The position numbers and the translations under genes are program-made. From Marinospirillum sp035271045 (GTDB lineage Bacteria; Pseudomonadota; Gammaproteobacteria; Pseudomonadales; Halomonadaceae): DNA of 64,000 bases. Location of the stretch: NCBI RefSeq assembly GCF_035271045.1, contig NZ_DATESC010000007.1, positions 124,001 through 188,000 on the forward strand, in the 5' to 3' direction. A model generated the notes under the pieces. The model was not told where the DNA came from. It did no database searches and worked only from the letters and a program-made list of their open reading frames with translations. This document shows, piece after piece, positions 26,467 to 35,890 of this stretch; positions within the stretch are counted from its first letter, which is position 1, and each line of letters begins with the position of its first letter.

Positions 26467-27505
26467 GCTGAACGGTTTGCTTACTGGGTTTTGAGTGTTG
26501 CTGTAAAAATGCTGTAAAAGCCGGAATCACCACGTCTGCCAGCCAAGTTTGTATATCGGCCAGTTCTGGGTAGTGTTGAGTTGCGCGTAATAAGTGCTGC
26601 AAGGTTAGCGGTACGTCTTGTAAAAAACTGGCCTTACCATCGCGCAACCATAAACGTGCAAAAATGCCAGCTGCTTTTAAATGCCGCTGCATCCCCATCC
26701 AATCAAACCAGCGAGTAAATTCTGCTAGGCTAACGGCTTCAGCCTGCTGGCAATAAAGCTGGTGGAAATAAGCTAGCCAAGCCTGTTGCTTATCAGTTGG
26801 CCAGTTTAGATAGCAATCGCGAATTAGCGAAACGGCATCGTAGGTGCAAGGACCAACTACTGCGTCTTGAAAATCAATAATGCCTAAACTGTTGTTGGCT
26901 AATACCATTAAATTACGCGAATGGTAATCACGATGTACTGTAACTTGCGGTTGTGCTAGTGCAGTAGCGATTAATTGTTGTTGAAAGGCAGACCAGTTGG
27001 CAGGCAATTTTTTTGGTGTGAATTTAAGCAAATCTTTCAGTAACCAGTCATCAAATAAGGCTAATTCACGGGTCAATAATTCAACCGAATACTTAGGTAA
27101 ATGATGGGTAGGCAGTGCTTGTATGCCCATTAACTGTTGCAGCGCTTGGCGATAAATGGTGTCGGTTTCAGCCACGGTCGTTGATTTGGCTTGGATCCGT
27201 TGCATTAGCTGCACGTCACCAAAATCTTCTAATAACGCTATGCCTAGCACTAAATCATAGGCGATAACTGCTGGCACTTTGATACCTTGCGCGTGCCAAG
27301 TTTTAGCTAGTTGGATAAAACTTTGCGAACTTTCTTTGTCCGGCGGTGCATCCATCAAAATCAAGCTATTGCCAGTGGTGCTTTGTGACGCAGAAATTCG
27401 GTAATAGCTACGAAAGCTAGCATCACCTGCCACGGTAATCAGTGAGCCATTGGGCGTGGTTAACCAAGGTTTTAGCCAAGCTTTAATGCGTTGGGAACGA
27501 TCCAT
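26459..27505 (-). CDS. amgK: N-acetylmuramate/N-acetylglucosamine kinase AmgK
   Basis: A 348-residue phosphotransferase of the aminoglycoside phosphotransferase fold. The catalytic loop TVHRDYHSRNLMVL (about residue 190) and metal motif IDFQDAVVGPCTYDAVSL are intact. AmgK phosphorylates the anomeric position of MurNAc/GlcNAc in the peptidoglycan recycling pathway. The pairing with overlapping murU and the location next to lptD are the classic arrangement. The ATG at 27505 is divergent from lptD with a 133-base shared promoter region. Confidence 0.92.
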   Translation of the reverse strand: MDRSQRIKAWLKPWLTTPNGSLITVAGDASFRSYYRISASQSTTGNSLILMDAPPDKESSQSFIQLAKTWHAQGIKVPAVIAYDLVLGIALLEDFGDVQLMQRIQAKSTTVAETDTIYRQALQQLMGIQALPTHHLPKYSVELLTRELALFDDWLLKDLLKFTPKKLPANWSAFQQQLIATALAQPQVTVHRDYHSRNLMVLANNSLGIIDFQDAVVGPCTYDAVSLIRDCYLNWPTDKQQAWLAYFHQLYCQQAEAVSLAEFTRWFDWMGMQRHLKAAGIFARLWLRDGKASFLQDVPLTLQHLLRATQHYPELADIQTWLADVVIPAFTAFLQQHSKPSKQTVQHD

Positions 27506-27567
27506 TTTATCGGTGTCTACTAAGGGTTGGTGGTAGTTTTAATGATGGTGATAGTAAGTATTATCGC

Positions 27568-27573
27568 TATAAT
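27568..27573 (+). promoter_or_regulatory. Candidate -10 box for the lptD operon
   Basis: A perfect TATAAT about 65 bases upstream of the lptD start, in the divergent amgK-lptD region. No consensus -35 is found at 16-18 bases, so the call is weak. Confidence 0.3.
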
Positions 27574-27638
27574 ACCCAATTTTTTAGTCTTTAGCAGGCT
27601 AGTGTTTTTTACCTAGTCGCCTTGTTGAGGAGGAGTGC

Positions 27639-30326
27639 TTGACGTTAATACGTTTACCTAGCAGCTTAAAAGTCTGTGCTCTGATAAAAACGAGCATTTT
27701 TATGTTGACCGCTGTTGCTGTACAAGCTGCGCCGCCCAAAGCACTTGCGCCTGAATTATTAGATTGGCAGGTGTATGCCCCGTTACCTGCGGGTGAAGTT
27801 TGCCACGGTTATTATGCTGCGCCTCAACTTGATTTACCTGAAGCGAATTTAACGGTTGAGCAAGCAAGGTTATTTGTTGATGCAGCTAAAGGAAAGTATT
27901 CAGCTACAGGCGGTTTGTTATTGCAAGGTGATGTGCGGCTGCGTAAAGGTCCTTTGTATTTAACTGCAGATAAAGTACAGGTGAGTGCTGACCAAAACCT
28001 GACACAACTCACCGGTAATTTAAGCCTACGTCAAAATGGTTTGCTACTGCGTGGTGCAGAAGGCGAATACCACTTGCAAGAAGAGCGCTTACAAATGAGT
28101 GAAGCGCATTATGTTGTGCATGACCAGCGATTGCGTGGCAGTGCTTGGCAGTTAGAGCAGCGTGCTGACGGCGTTGTAGTATTGCGTGATACTTCACTGA
28201 CCAGTTGTGCGCCGGATGATAATGCGTGGCGTTTGGTGGCGGGTCGTTTAAACCTTAATCGTGAAACAGGTTTTGGTGATGCGTTTAATGTGCGAATGGA
28301 AGTGTTAAGCGTGCCTATTTTTTATTGGCCTTGGCTAAGGTTTCCGATTGATGATCGTCGCCATACTGGTTTGTTGTCGCCCAGCTTTTCTTGGTCAAAA
28401 AGTAAAGGCTTAGATTATTTACAGCCTTTTTATTGGACTATCGCGCCTAATGTTGATGCGACTTTTTCCCCACGCCAAATAAGCAAACGTGGTTTTATGT
28501 TGGGCGGTGAAGTGCGTTATTTAACTCAAAACAATGTGGGTGAAATTTATTATGCGCGGTTAAATGGCGATCAAGTTTTTGATGATTACGACCGCTGGCA
28601 TTTTTCTGCTAAGCATCAAAGTGCTATTAATACCGATGTCAATAATACTGATTTCAGCTATCAGTTAAATTTTTCACAAGTCAGCGATGACCGTTATTTA
28701 GACGACTTAGGTGGCAGCAGCAGTAATAGTTTTGCTACTGCTGATACCGAATTATTACAGCAGTTAAGTTTTAACTATAACCACAGTGGTTGGCAAACCC
28801 GTTTAAATTTTCAAGGTTATCAAAAGTTAGTGACCAGCAACACTACGCCAGAATCACCTTACCAGTTGTTTGATTTACGCCAAGGGCGCAAGGCAGACAT
28901 TACCGATTATTACCGCTTGCCTCAGTTAGAAGTGCGTAAAACTGCCCGTTGGGGCGAGCATTGGCAAGGTGCATTATTGGTGGATTTAACCCAATTCAAA
29001 GGCTTGTTTGATAAAGATTTTGAAACCAGCAGCGGCGTTAAATACACGGGTTATCAAGTGGCTGATTTAGCATTAAAGCCAAATAGTAGCGATGATTATT
29101 ATTTTACCCAATGGGGCGTTCCTGATGCACTGCGCTTGCATATCTCACCCAGTTTAACCGCTGAATGGCGCTGGCCTTGGGCTTATGTACGCCCACAAGC
29201 TAAATTGAAATTTAACCAATACAGCATCAGCCCTTATTGGGATAACAGCAGCACTAATCTAACGCCAGCCATACGTAACAGCGTTGAGCTAGCGCCTTCT
29301 GCCCTAGTGCCAGTGTTTAGCCTAGATACTGGCTTGTACTTAGAAAGAAATGCCCAACTATTTGATAAAAAACTGCTGCAAACCTTAGAACCACGTGCTT
29401 TCTTTGCTTATGTACCTTTTGTTGAACAATACCAAATACCGGATTTTTTTGATGGCAGTTTTACCGACGAAGATGCCGCGCAGTTGTTTCGTGCTGAACG
29501 TACCGTGGGTTTAGACCGAGTAGGCGATGTAAAAAGAGTCACTTTAGGCTTGACGCAACGCTTAATCAGTCAGGATACGGGGCGTGAATTGGGTAGCTTT
29601 GGTATCGCAAAAGCTTTGTATTTTGAAGATCGGCGTTTAGATAACAGCTATTTACACTCTGATGCCGTTGATGGCAATGGTAATAAAATACGTTCCGATC
29701 AATTGCCAAGAGAGGAGCGGGCTTATAAGGATGTGCGTCAGACTTCTAGCTTAGCTTTACAAGCTAGCCTTAGTTTAACCACTGATTTAAAGCTAAATGC
29801 TAATCTGTTATGGGATGATTATTTTCAAAAAACTGACAGCGCTAATACCTACTTTACCTATACAGGCTTTACTAATAGCCAATTTAATTTAGGTCACAGT
29901 TATATGTCTAATTACCAGGATTTGGATTTTAAAGGCCGCTCACCCGATAAAGCAGATTTAGATAACTGGTCTTATTTAGCGCAGGCTGAAGAGCAGGTTT
30001 ATGTGTCGATGATTTATGCGTTAAACCAGCATTGGCGCATTTTTGCAAAACAAGGACACGACTTAAAACGTTCGGAAAAGCTCGACAGTTTAACGGGTAT
30101 AGAATACAACACCTGCTGTTGGCAGTTGCAACTGGTGTACCGCGATTGGATAGACAATTTAGACACCTCTCCAGCTTATCAGCAAGGCAACACTGAGCAA
30201 TTTGCCACTCGAAAACGTGACTATGGTGTTTTTGTGAATGTGGTATTTAAAGGTTTAGGCGGCGTGGGTCAGCCTATACCGCAACTCCTAGAAACCGAAG
30301 TCCAAGGTTATACCGATCGCCCTTAA
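27639..30326 (+). CDS. lptD: LPS-assembly outer-membrane protein LptD
   Basis: The outer-membrane translocon that, with LptE, inserts lipopolysaccharide into the outer leaflet. The 895-residue precursor has a signal peptide ending VAVQA, an N-terminal OstA/LptA-like beta-jellyroll (about 55-190: GDVRLRKGPLYLTADKVQVSAD) and a large C-terminal barrel with the conserved PIFYWPWLRFPIDDRRHTGLLSPSF segment. Cysteines for the inter-domain disulfides are visible (EVCHGYY, TSCAPDD, the CC pair in NTCCWQ). The start is TTG, supported by AGGAGG at about 6 bases; the next ATG (27702) would cut the signal peptide too short. First gene of the lptD-surA-pdxA-rsmA-apaH-glpE run. Confidence 0.95.
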   Translation: MTLIRLPSSLKVCALIKTSIFMLTAVAVQAAPPKALAPELLDWQVYAPLPAGEVCHGYYAAPQLDLPEANLTVEQARLFVDAAKGKYSATGGLLLQGDVRLRKGPLYLTADKVQVSADQNLTQLTGNLSLRQNGLLLRGAEGEYHLQEERLQMSEAHYVVHDQRLRGSAWQLEQRADGVVVLRDTSLTSCAPDDNAWRLVAGRLNLNRETGFGDAFNVRMEVLSVPIFYWPWLRFPIDDRRHTGLLSPSFSWSKSKGLDYLQPFYWTIAPNVDATFSPRQISKRGFMLGGEVRYLTQNNVGEIYYARLNGDQVFDDYDRWHFSAKHQSAINTDVNNTDFSYQLNFSQVSDDRYLDDLGGSSSNSFATADTELLQQLSFNYNHSGWQTRLNFQGYQKLVTSNTTPESPYQLFDLRQGRKADITDYYRLPQLEVRKTARWGEHWQGALLVDLTQFKGLFDKDFETSSGVKYTGYQVADLALKPNSSDDYYFTQWGVPDALRLHISPSLTAEWRWPWAYVRPQAKLKFNQYSISPYWDNSSTNLTPAIRNSVELAPSALVPVFSLDTGLYLERNAQLFDKKLLQTLEPRAFFAYVPFVEQYQIPDFFDGSFTDEDAAQLFRAERTVGLDRVGDVKRVTLGLTQRLISQDTGRELGSFGIAKALYFEDRRLDNSYLHSDAVDGNGNKIRSDQLPREERAYKDVRQTSSLALQASLSLTTDLKLNANLLWDDYFQKTDSANTYFTYTGFTNSQFNLGHSYMSNYQDLDFKGRSPDKADLDNWSYLAQAEEQVYVSMIYALNQHWRIFAKQGHDLKRSEKLDSLTGIEYNTCCWQLQLVYRDWIDNLDTSPAYQQGNTEQFATRKRDYGVFVNVVFKGLGGVGQPIPQLLETEVQGYTDRP

Positions 30327-30339
30327 TGGAGAGATTTAA

Positions 30340-31623
30340 GTGTTAAAGAAAACCTATGTAACTAGCCTAATCATTGGTCTGCTATTTAGCGTCACACTAG
30401 AGGCAGAGCCGCGTTTAATCGACAAAATAGTCGCAGTAGTTGGCGAAGAAGCGTTAATGGCGAGTGAGTTACAGCAGCGCATTCAGCAAGCGAATGAACA
30501 AATTGCTGAGCGTGGCATTCGTCCGCCCGCAGCGGACATTTTACGCCAACAAGTGTTGGACCGTTTAATCGTAGATACCCTTCAGCTACAACTGGCTAAA
30601 CAAGGCGGTTTGCGGGTAGATGAACAAACTTTAAATGAAACGTTAGCTAAAATTGCCCAGCAAAATGGCATGAATTTGCGTCAGTTTAGCCAAGCGATAG
30701 AAGCTGATGGGGTTAGTTTTGTTGAATTTCGTGAGCAAATACGTCAAGAAATGCTGATTTCACAAGTACGTCAACGCCGTGTTGGTGAACGTATTCAAGT
30801 CAGCGAGCAGGAAGTGGATAATTATTTAACCTCGCCTGAGTCCATGCGCCAAGACGGTCGGGAGTTTCGCGTTGGGCACATTTTAATTTCAGTGCCAGAT
30901 AACCCCAACCCAGAACAAGTTAAACACGCGCAGCAACGAGCCGAAGCTTTAAAGCAAACGCTGGATGCTGGCGCAGATTTTCAAGAGCAAGCCATTGCCA
31001 CTTCTGCTGCTGATGAAGCCTTTAGTGGTGGCGATTTAGGCTGGCGCTCCGCTTTGGCGCTACCTTCTTTGTTTGCTGATCGCGTGCCTAATTTGGCAGT
31101 CGGTGGTATTGCTGGGCCGATTCGCAGTGCCAGTGGTTTTCATATTATTAAGCTATTAGAAACCCGTGGTGGTGAGCAGTTTTTAATCGACCAAACTCAA
31201 GCGCGTCACCTGTTGTTAACCCCTAATGCTGTTCGGGATGAGCAAGCAACCTTGGCAGCCATTAATCAGCTAAAACAACGCATTGCCAAGGGCGAAAGTT
31301 TGGCAGCTTTAGCACGTGAGCTTTCTGATGATCGCGGCAGCAAGCAATCAGGCGGCAGTTTGGGTTGGGTGAGTCCTGGGCAAATGGTGCCAGCATTTGA
31401 AACAGCCATGAATGGGCTGGCGGCGGGTGAAGTTTCGCAACCTGTTAAAAGCCAGTTTGGTTGGCATTTAATCGAAGTGGAAAAACGTCGCAAGTCGGAT
31501 ATGACCGACACCCTGCGCCGCCAACAAGTACGCCGCATATTAGCTGAGCGCCGTTTTGAAGAAGAAGTACAAAACTGGTTGCGTGAAATTCGTGATTCTA
31601 CTTGGGTAGAAATAAGGAGTTAA
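30340..31623 (+). CDS. surA: Periplasmic chaperone / peptidyl-prolyl isomerase SurA
   Basis: A 427-residue periplasmic chaperone for outer-membrane proteins. It has a signal peptide (cleavage near TLEAEP), an N-terminal SurA_N domain (DKIVAVVGEEALMASEL), and two parvulin (rotamase) domains (about 175-280 and 285-385, the latter with SGGSLGWVSPGQMVPAFE). The start is GTG with GGAGAG six bases upstream. It lies 13 bases after lptD, whose product is itself a SurA-dependent client, and 5 bases before pdxA. Confidence 0.95.
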   Translation: MLKKTYVTSLIIGLLFSVTLEAEPRLIDKIVAVVGEEALMASELQQRIQQANEQIAERGIRPPAADILRQQVLDRLIVDTLQLQLAKQGGLRVDEQTLNETLAKIAQQNGMNLRQFSQAIEADGVSFVEFREQIRQEMLISQVRQRRVGERIQVSEQEVDNYLTSPESMRQDGREFRVGHILISVPDNPNPEQVKHAQQRAEALKQTLDAGADFQEQAIATSAADEAFSGGDLGWRSALALPSLFADRVPNLAVGGIAGPIRSASGFHIIKLLETRGGEQFLIDQTQARHLLLTPNAVRDEQATLAAINQLKQRIAKGESLAALARELSDDRGSKQSGGSLGWVSPGQMVPAFETAMNGLAAGEVSQPVKSQFGWHLIEVEKRRKSDMTDTLRRQQVRRILAERRFEEEVQNWLREIRDSTWVEIRS

Positions 31624-31628
31624 GCATT

Positions 31629-32606
31629 ATGCAAACATCTATCTTATTAGTAACCTGCGGCGAACCAGCAGGCATTGGCCCTGATTTAATTGCTCTGCAA
31701 GCGGCTAAACATTGGTCAGCCGACTGGGTGGTAGTGGCAGATCCGCAGCTGTTAGCCAATCGTGCTCAGCAGCTGGGTTTAAGCTTAAAAATTAAAATAG
31801 TCAGCGCTGATAACCTAGCCAAAGCTTGTGCTGTTAATGAAGTTAAAGTGCTACCTGTCGCTTTGCGTACTCCTGTCACGGCTGGGCAGCTTAATCCGGC
31901 GAATGCCGCTTATGTATTGGAAACGCTGGAACTAGCGACTGACCTGTGTTTACAAAAAAAAGCCAAAGGCATCGTGACTGGCCCTGTACACAAGGGTGTG
32001 ATTAACGAAGCGGGTATTCCTTTTACGGGGCATACCGAATTTTTACAGCAGCGCTGCGGCTGTGAACAGGTGGTAATGTTGTTGGCAACGGCAGAGTTAC
32101 GGGTCGCTTTGGTGACAACGCATTTACCGTTGCGTGAAGTTGCTGATGCCATAACACCAGAGCGCATCACCCAAATTACCCGTATTTTGCACCATGATTT
32201 ACAAACCCGTTTTGGTTATGAAAAGCCACGTATTTTGGTGTGTGGGCTAAACCCTCATGCGGGTGAAGGTGGGTATTTAGGGCGTGAAGAAATAGACATT
32301 ATTGAACCAACGCTAGAAAAGTTACGCGCTGAAGGATTAACGCTGATTGGCCCATTGCCTGCGGATACTTTATTTACTGAAAAGATATTGCAACAAGGTG
32401 ATGCGATATTAGCCATGTACCACGATCAAGGTTTGCCAGTGCTTAAACACCGTGGTTTTGGTCGTGCTGCTAATATAACGCTGGGTTTGCCGATTATTCG
32501 TACTTCGGTCGATCATGGGACTGCATTGGATTTAGCCGGAACCGGCGTAGCAGATACTGGCAGTTTAATAACCGCTTTACACTATGCGACTATTTTTACT
32601 TGCTAG
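31629..32606 (+). CDS. pdxA: 4-hydroxythreonine-4-phosphate dehydrogenase
   Basis: An NAD-dependent enzyme of the DXP-dependent pyridoxal 5'-phosphate pathway. The 325-residue protein has LLVTCGEPAGIGPDL at the start, TGPVHKGVINEAGIPFTGHTEFL (substrate and metal) and AMYHDQGLPVLKHRGF with DHGTALDLAGTGVAD at the end. The start is the ATG at 31629, preceded by AAGGAG; the frame extends to 31602 inside surA but without a better site. Adjacent to surA and rsmA, as in most gammaproteobacteria. Confidence 0.95.
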   Translation: MQTSILLVTCGEPAGIGPDLIALQAAKHWSADWVVVADPQLLANRAQQLGLSLKIKIVSADNLAKACAVNEVKVLPVALRTPVTAGQLNPANAAYVLETLELATDLCLQKKAKGIVTGPVHKGVINEAGIPFTGHTEFLQQRCGCEQVVMLLATAELRVALVTTHLPLREVADAITPERITQITRILHHDLQTRFGYEKPRILVCGLNPHAGEGGYLGREEIDIIEPTLEKLRAEGLTLIGPLPADTLFTEKILQQGDAILAMYHDQGLPVLKHRGFGRAANITLGLPIIRTSVDHGTALDLAGTGVADTGSLITALHYATIFTC

Positions 32607-32663
32607 CTATTGAATGAATAAATTAATAGTTAAAATTTTAGTTAAAAACTTGAGAATACATTT

Positions 32664-33473
32664 ATGGTTTCACTGAACGGTCACGTAGCGCGTAAGCGTT
32701 TTGGACAAAATTTTTTACAAGATACGGGCATGATTCGCAAAATTGTGCGTTCGATTGCCCCTAGTGGTAAAGATCATATGGTGGAAATTGGCCCAGGTAT
32801 GGGTGCAATTACCGAGCTTTTATTAGAAGAAAATAGCAAGCTTGATGTGATTGAACTCGACCGCGATTTAATTCCAATGTTACGGGTGAAATTCTTTAAT
32901 TATCCCGATTTTACCATTCACGAAGCTGATGCTTTAAAGTTTGATTTTGCTGCGCTGCGTAAAACGGATGAAAAGCTACGTGTGGTCGGTAATTTACCTT
33001 ACAACATTTCTACGCCGTTAATTTTTCACCTGCTGTCTTTTCAGGGGTTAATTCACGATATGCACTTTATGTTGCAAAAAGAAGTGGTAGAACGTCTGGC
33101 TGCTAAACCTGGTACAGGGCAATGGGGACGTTTAAGCGTGATGGCGCAGTATTTTTGCGATGTGGAATCGTTGTTTTTGGTGCCGCCGGAATGCTTTACA
33201 CCGCGCCCTAAAGTAGAGTCTGCGATTGTGCGTATGACTCCCAAGCAGCAGCCTACGCAGCAAGCGCTTAATGAAAAAGTGTTGGGTGATACGTTGCGCT
33301 TAGCGTTTGCTCAGCGTCGTAAAACACTGCGTAACAATATGAAGGGGCAGGTGAGTGGTGAGCAGCTAGAAGCATTAGATTTAGACCCACAACGCCGCCC
33401 AGAAACATTGAGCTTGGCAGAGTTTGTAAAACTGGCTAATTTTCGAGCGGAGTTAATCGGGCAGCAGGATTAG
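32664..33473 (+). CDS. rsmA: 16S rRNA (adenine1518/1519-N6)-dimethyltransferase RsmA (KsgA)
   Basis: Dimethylates two adjacent adenines in the 3' hairpin of 16S rRNA during 30S maturation. The 269-residue protein has KRFGQNFLQD, the SAM motif EIGPGMGAITELLLEE, catalytic motif IV NLPYNIST, and PECFTPRPKVESAIVRM. It follows pdxA by 57 bases. The apaH ATG comes one base after its stop codon. Confidence 0.96.
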   Translation: MVSLNGHVARKRFGQNFLQDTGMIRKIVRSIAPSGKDHMVEIGPGMGAITELLLEENSKLDVIELDRDLIPMLRVKFFNYPDFTIHEADALKFDFAALRKTDEKLRVVGNLPYNISTPLIFHLLSFQGLIHDMHFMLQKEVVERLAAKPGTGQWGRLSVMAQYFCDVESLFLVPPECFTPRPKVESAIVRMTPKQQPTQQALNEKVLGDTLRLAFAQRRKTLRNNMKGQVSGEQLEALDLDPQRRPETLSLAEFVKLANFRAELIGQQD

Positions 33474-33474
33474 T

Positions 33475-34302
33475 ATGGCGACTTATGCAATTGGCGATAT
33501 TCAAGGCTGTTATAAAAGCTTTAAGCAGTTGTTAGGTGAAATTAATTTTAATACTAAACGTGACCGCCTTTGGTTAGCGGGTGATTTGGTTAACCGAGGT
33601 AAGGGTTCGTTGGATGTGTTGCGTTACGTGGCAGATTTAGGTGAGGCTAGCCAATCGGTGTTGGGTAACCATGACTTTCACCTGTTAGCGGTTGCTGCTG
33701 GGGTGCGAAAGCTACGTGGTTCTGACACTTTAGACTCGCTGCTTAATGCGCCGGATGCACCAGAATTATTAAGCTGGTTAAGGCAACAGCCGTTGTTGCA
33801 TCACGATGAACGCCTTGGCTATGTGATGACCCACGCGGGCATTCCACCCATTTGGAAGCTTAGCAAAGCCAAGGCATTGGCGGCTGAAGTTGAGCATGAC
33901 CTGCGTTTTCAAAACTTGCCAATTTTTTTAGGCAATTTGTTTGGCAACGAGCCGCTGTGTTGGGATGATTATTTGCAAGGTGACGCGCGTTCTCGTTCGA
34001 TTGTTAATTACTTCACCCGAATGCGTTTTTGTAAACCCGATGGCACACTTGATTTTACTAATAAACATGAAGCCAGCCGTGCGCCAAAAGGTTATGCACC
34101 TTGGTTTAGTTACCCTAGTAAAGCATTAAAAGAAGCAAATATTGTCTTTGGGCATTGGGCGGCTTTAGAAGGTCGCACTGGTGTAAAGCACATTTATGCA
34201 CTGGATACTGGCTGCGTGTGGGGTAATCACTTAATGGCGATGCGTTTGGATGACCGTAAAAAGTTTCAGGTGGCAGCGGTTAAGAAAGATTTTATTTTGT
34301 AA
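33475..34302 (+). CDS. apaH: Bis(5'-nucleosyl)-tetraphosphatase, symmetrical (ApaH)
   Basis: Hydrolyses Ap4A to two ADP and also acts in removing Np4 caps from RNA. The 275-residue metallophosphatase has GDIQGCYKSFK, LAGDLVNRGKGS, LGNHDFHLLAV and THAGIPP, and the C-terminal HIYALDTGCVWG typical of ApaH. It begins one base after rsmA. The usual intervening gene apaG is missing. Confidence 0.96.
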   Translation: MATYAIGDIQGCYKSFKQLLGEINFNTKRDRLWLAGDLVNRGKGSLDVLRYVADLGEASQSVLGNHDFHLLAVAAGVRKLRGSDTLDSLLNAPDAPELLSWLRQQPLLHHDERLGYVMTHAGIPPIWKLSKAKALAAEVEHDLRFQNLPIFLGNLFGNEPLCWDDYLQGDARSRSIVNYFTRMRFCKPDGTLDFTNKHEASRAPKGYAPWFSYPSKALKEANIVFGHWAALEGRTGVKHIYALDTGCVWGNHLMAMRLDDRKKFQVAAVKKDFIL

Positions 34303-34316
34303 TTTAGGGGCAAGAA

Positions 34317-34631
34317 ATGACAGGTTTAACAATGAATGGACAAGAGGCTTGTGCGTTATTAAAAGCAGGTAAGCTTAAAGTGGTGGATATCCGTGATCCA
34401 CAAAGCTATGACAGCGGACGTATTGCAACAGCGGAACGGCTAGATAATAGCAATTTACAAGATTTTATTAATAATAATCCTAAAGATCAGGCGGTCTTGG
34501 TCTGCTGTTATCACGGCATGGGCAGCAAGGGTGCCGCTGAGTTCTTAAAAGAACAGGGCTTTACTGACGTTTATAGCCTAGATGGTGGCTATGAGTTTTG
34601 GAAGGTTTGCCATCCAGAGCATTGTGAGTAA
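34317..34631 (+). CDS. glpE: Thiosulfate sulfurtransferase GlpE (single-domain rhodanese)
   Basis: A 104-residue single rhodanese domain with the active-site cysteine in VCCYHGMGSKGAAEFL, matching the GlpE-type CYHGxxSKG loop, plus VVDIRDPQSYDSGRI at the N-terminal CH2A position. It would transfer sulfane sulfur from thiosulfate to cyanide or thiol acceptors such as thioredoxin. It follows apaH by 14 bases, as in Pseudomonas relatives. A double cysteine (CC) at the active site is slightly unusual. Confidence 0.88.
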   Translation: MTGLTMNGQEACALLKAGKLKVVDIRDPQSYDSGRIATAERLDNSNLQDFINNNPKDQAVLVCCYHGMGSKGAAEFLKEQGFTDVYSLDGGYEFWKVCHPEHCE

Positions 34632-34635
34632 CGGT

Positions 34636-34655
34636 TAAGACCTTCCTTGGTCTTA
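34636..34655. terminator. Small hairpin between convergent glpE and flgT
   Basis: TAAGACC/GGTCTTA (7 bp) with loop TTCCTT lies between the two stop codons. There is no T tract on either side, so it is at best a weak or bidirectional terminator. Confidence 0.3.
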
Positions 34656-34663
34656 TTGACTAA

Positions 34664-35869
34664 CTACCAAGCGATTACCACATCACCCTGTTGGATATTG
34701 ACCATTTCTGGCAGGGTGACGAGTTTACCGTTAGCAAAATTAGGCTGTACTCTTTCTAGGCTTAGGGTTAAATCGACCGGAATAAGCTCGGTAAAAGCCC
34801 GCTGTGTATTGTCATAAAAGGTATTTAAGCGGTACACATTCAAGGTATCACCTGGACGCAATCCTGCATCAGAGCCTGCATCTATGTATAAGCGCTTGTT
34901 GTCTGTGCGTGTAATACGTGCCATAAAAGGTTGACACCCCACTTGAACATTTAAGTCGCTGACCATTTGCTCGATTAGCGTATCAACTTTTTGACCGTAA
35001 TCAGTCAGCCAAAAACGCGCATTGGCAAAGCCAATTTTTTCAGTGCGATTTTCAGTCCAGTTACCTTGCGTTGCATAGCTGCGGCTAGTAACAAGTTCGC
35101 CACTAAACCCGTCGTGGATAAATAAATCAACACGCAACTCACGGGCAAAACGCTCACCTTTATAGCGGGTGCGTTCGTATAACCCTTCAATAACGCCGCG
35201 TTCACCAGCCAGTTCAGGGTTTAATAAATCCATGCTACGAATCACGCCAGTTAGTACGTATTGGCTACCAATGCGCGTTGCAGTATCAACAGCGGTAGTT
35301 AGTGTGCCACGGTCATTGACCGACGTTGGAATAGTGCTGACATCACTATAAAGCTGGAAGCCTGTGGCATCAAAAACGCGCAATTTTTCTTGCCCTTGCA
35401 TACGTTGTAAAATTTCTTTAGGCAGGGTCTCATTGGCATTATGTAAAGCGCCCATATTAGCTGATTGTGGGCGTTCCATATAAAAGTTACTAATGGCTAG
35501 GCTGCGCTTATAGCCGTTGGCATAGTTACCGCCTTCACAACTACCGCTGCTTTCAACTAAAGCTTTAACGGTAACAAACATAATGCCGTTTTTAACTTCT
35601 TCTTTCAGCACTTCCATTTTAGCAATGCTGCTTTGGGTATTAATGGATAGCTGGTCGGTATGCAGCTCGCCCATACTCATCGCTTGATAACCATTCACTT
35701 GCAAAGCACCTTGAAAGCTAGCTTGCCTAAGCGCATCACGAATAGCAGCACGACGCGCATGAACGAGGTCGGGGTGATCGATAACAGAAGCACCAGTGGC
35801 TTCTACCCACTGAGCCTGTGCGGGTAAAGCAATGAACAATAACAGGCTAATGATGAAGGCTTTATACAT
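34664..35869 (-). CDS. flgT: Flagellar assembly protein FlgT
   Basis: A 401-residue periplasmic protein with a signal peptide (cleavage near PAQAQW). The N-terminal FlgT domain begins WVEATGASVIDHPDLVHARRAAIRDALRQASFQ, a middle domain includes GSQYVLTGVIRSMD, and a C-terminal SH3-like domain reads IDAGSDAGLRPGDTLNVYR. In Vibrio, FlgT forms the H ring around the LP ring of the polar flagellar basal body and helps assembly of stator-linked rings. Here it sits with only a flgP-like gene and no other flagellar genes nearby. A terminator-like hairpin separates it from that upstream gene. Confidence 0.9.
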   Translation of the reverse strand: MYKAFIISLLLFIALPAQAQWVEATGASVIDHPDLVHARRAAIRDALRQASFQGALQVNGYQAMSMGELHTDQLSINTQSSIAKMEVLKEEVKNGIMFVTVKALVESSGSCEGGNYANGYKRSLAISNFYMERPQSANMGALHNANETLPKEILQRMQGQEKLRVFDATGFQLYSDVSTIPTSVNDRGTLTTAVDTATRIGSQYVLTGVIRSMDLLNPELAGERGVIEGLYERTRYKGERFARELRVDLFIHDGFSGELVTSRSYATQGNWTENRTEKIGFANARFWLTDYGQKVDTLIEQMVSDLNVQVGCQPFMARITRTDNKRLYIDAGSDAGLRPGDTLNVYRLNTFYDNTQRAFTELIPVDLTLSLERVQPNFANGKLVTLPEMVNIQQGDVVIAW

Positions 35870-35890
35870 GAAATTAGAGTCCGTTAAAGC

